Below, piece by piece: positions 5,880 to 6,886 of a DNA stretch of 6,886 bases. This stretch comes from an uncultured Acidaminococcus sp. GTDB taxonomy: Bacteria; Bacillota; Negativicutes; Acidaminococcales; Acidaminococcaceae. The notes beneath the pieces were generated by a model. It did no database searches. It was not told where the DNA came from and was given only the letters and a program-made list of their open reading frames with translations. A program made the translations under genes and the position numbers. The stretch is taken from NCBI GenBank assembly GCA_900770265.1, contig CAAGJR010000095.1, forward strand, positions 1-6,886. The letters run 5' to 3'. Each line of letters opens with the position of its first letter. The first letter of the stretch is position 1.

Positions 5880-6886
5880 ATGGAACGACCAAGAGGCTGG
5901 GGCCTTCCCAAATCCTGGAACCTGAACCAGTGCATCTTCGCCGTCCTGTGTGTGCTGTTTTTCATCCTGCCGCTGAATCAGCTGGCGGCGGGCATCGTGT
6001 TTTCCCTCTGTTTCCTCATGAACTTGGTGAACTGCTGGCGGACCGGTCAGTTCTGGCCGGCCATCCAGGTTCCCAAAGTCATCAGCCGCCCGCTGTGGGC
6101 CCTGTTCCTGCTCAGCGCCGTCAGTGTGCTCTGGTCACCGAACCCGGCGGCCAGCGCCGTGAACTGGCTGTGGGTGGTGGGGCAGGAAGCCGGGCTGTTC
6201 TACCTGGTGCTGCGTTATGCCAGTACGGGGCGGCGGTCCCTGTTTCTGATCAAGATCTTCATGATCTCGGCGGGCGTTGTGGCAGCCTACGGCATCTGGC
6301 AGTACTTCTTCGGCAGCAGCCTGCAGAACGCAGAATGGATCGACCATGACGCGTTCAAGGATCTGTCCAGACGGGCCATTTCCACCCTGGTGAACCCCAA
6401 CATCTTGGGGGCCTTCCTGGTGACCACTGTGGCCTACTGTGAGGGCATCTTCGCCCCGTTGAAGGGCGGGAAGACCCGCTGGGCTCTGGCCGGCATCTTC
6501 CTTCTGGCGACGGCCTGCCTGATCCTTACGTTCTCCCGGGGCAACTGGGTGGCGTACTTCTGGGTGCTGTTCGTGTTTGCCGGAGCGTTCTATCACAAGG
6601 CGTTCCTGCCGTTCATCGGCGGGGGCCTGGGGGTGCTGTACGTGGGCTGGAGCCGGCTGGCCGCCCGGATCATGTCCATCTTTTCCATCCATGATACGTC
6701 GGCGGAGCTGCGGTTCTTCTACCTGCAGAGCTCCCTGGACATGATCGAGGACCATCCTTTCGGGGTGGGGTGGTATGGGTACGGCTATGCCTTCCCTGAT
6801 TACAACTTCTTCATTTCGGAAGATGTGTTCATGTACCACAGCCACAACCTGTTCCTGAATGTGACGGCGGAACTGGGCATCGAAGG
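5880..6886 (+). CDS. O-antigen ligase / Wzy-type polymerase family membrane protein, 3' end beyond the window
   Basis: The frame is open from ATG at 5880 to the window edge (335 codons plus 2 bases). It is strongly hydrophobic, with likely membrane segments near 17-34, 36-52, 71-85, 95-112, 120-143, 173-191, 201-218, 221-238 and 241-258. It then opens into a polar region with the pattern typical of the Wzy_C/WaaL family: TFSRGNW (217-223), AELRFFYLQSSLDMIEDHPFGVG (275-297), and HSHNLFLN with His320/His322 before AELGIEG. In this family an Arg and a His in the external loops are linked to transfer of an undecaprenyl-linked glycan to lipid A core or to chain polymerisation. An LPS role would fit a diderm Firmicute; a capsule or exopolysaccharide polymerase is the alternative. 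The start lies 4 bases after the folC stop. The nearest purine-rich sequence, GGTAGGG, is too close for a normal ribosome site, so translation is probably coupled to folC. No in-frame ATG nearby gives a better start. It is the third gene of the valS cluster. Confidence 0.85.
   Translation, partial: MERPRGWGLPKSWNLNQCIFAVLCVLFFILPLNQLAAGIVFSLCFLMNLVNCWRTGQFWPAIQVPKVISRPLWALFLLSAVSVLWSPNPAASAVNWLWVVGQEAGLFYLVLRYASTGRRSLFLIKIFMISAGVVAAYGIWQYFFGSSLQNAEWIDHDAFKDLSRRAISTLVNPNILGAFLVTTVAYCEGIFAPLKGGKTRWALAGIFLLATACLILTFSRGNWVAYFWVLFVFAGAFYHKAFLPFIGGGLGVLYVGWSRLAARIMSIFSIHDTSAELRFFYLQSSLDMIEDHPFGVGWYGYGYAFPDYNFFISEDVFMYHSHNLFLNVTAELGIE

Noticed and set aside
4364..5965. 533-codon minus-strand frame opposite folC
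   Set aside because: It is antisense to a fully recognisable folC, has low-complexity His/Gly/Gln-rich translation and no plausible ribosome site or family match.
6135..6845. 236-codon minus-strand frame and a 139-codon plus-strand frame (5930-6349) near the window end
   Set aside because: Both overlap the ligase-family gene, whose hydrophobic segments and Wzy_C-like motifs are coherent over 335 codons. The alternatives have no recognisable domains.
1..6886. CRISPR array, tRNA or insertion sequence
   Set aside because: No spaced direct repeats of CRISPR size, no cloverleaf-forming tRNA and no transposase-like protein was seen. The only tandem repeat is the 7-base array at 1560-1587.

Overview
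The window looks like chromosomal DNA of a GC-rich member of the Firmicutes (Bacillota), most likely an outer-membrane-bearing Negativicute such as Acidaminococcus or a relative. The evidence is: a T-box leader in front of valS and the valS-folC gene order, both common in Firmicutes; a downstream O-antigen-ligase-type membrane protein, expected of a lipopolysaccharide-making cell; and coding sequence rich in CGG, CTG and GCC codons. The genus is inference from gene content and composition; no marker RNA or database search supports it.

All genes lie on the + strand. Region 1 (1-1530) encodes a von Willebrand factor A (VWA) protein of the NorD/CobT-like type that usually partners a MoxR-family AAA+ ATPase. 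Its true 5' end may lie outside the window. Region 2 (1531-1920) is a 390-base non-coding stretch full of structure. In order it holds a perfect 9-bp hairpin, four tandem 7-base repeats, an AT-rich inverted repeat ending in a short T run, a strong sigma-A-type promoter, and a valine-specific T-box leader with antiterminator and terminator. Region 3 (1921-6886) is a tight gene cluster: valS (valyl-tRNA synthetase), folC (folylpolyglutamate/dihydrofolate synthase, 19 bases later) and the first 335 codons of an O-antigen ligase/polymerase-family membrane protein (4 bases later, running off the window).

The cluster appears to be one transcription unit. Uncharged tRNA-Val should stabilise the antiterminator and allow transcription into valS. 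Because no terminator is visible between valS and folC or between folC and the ligase gene, folate polyglutamylation and an envelope-glycan gene probably receive transcripts through the same valine-responsive switch, unless internal promoters exist.

I found no CRISPR array, tRNA, rRNA, transposase or phage gene, and no convincing new multi-gene system. The points most worth a second look are the repeat/hairpin block at 1537-1624, the VWA protein with no visible nitric oxide reductase context, and the extension of the T-box operon into an envelope-glycan gene.
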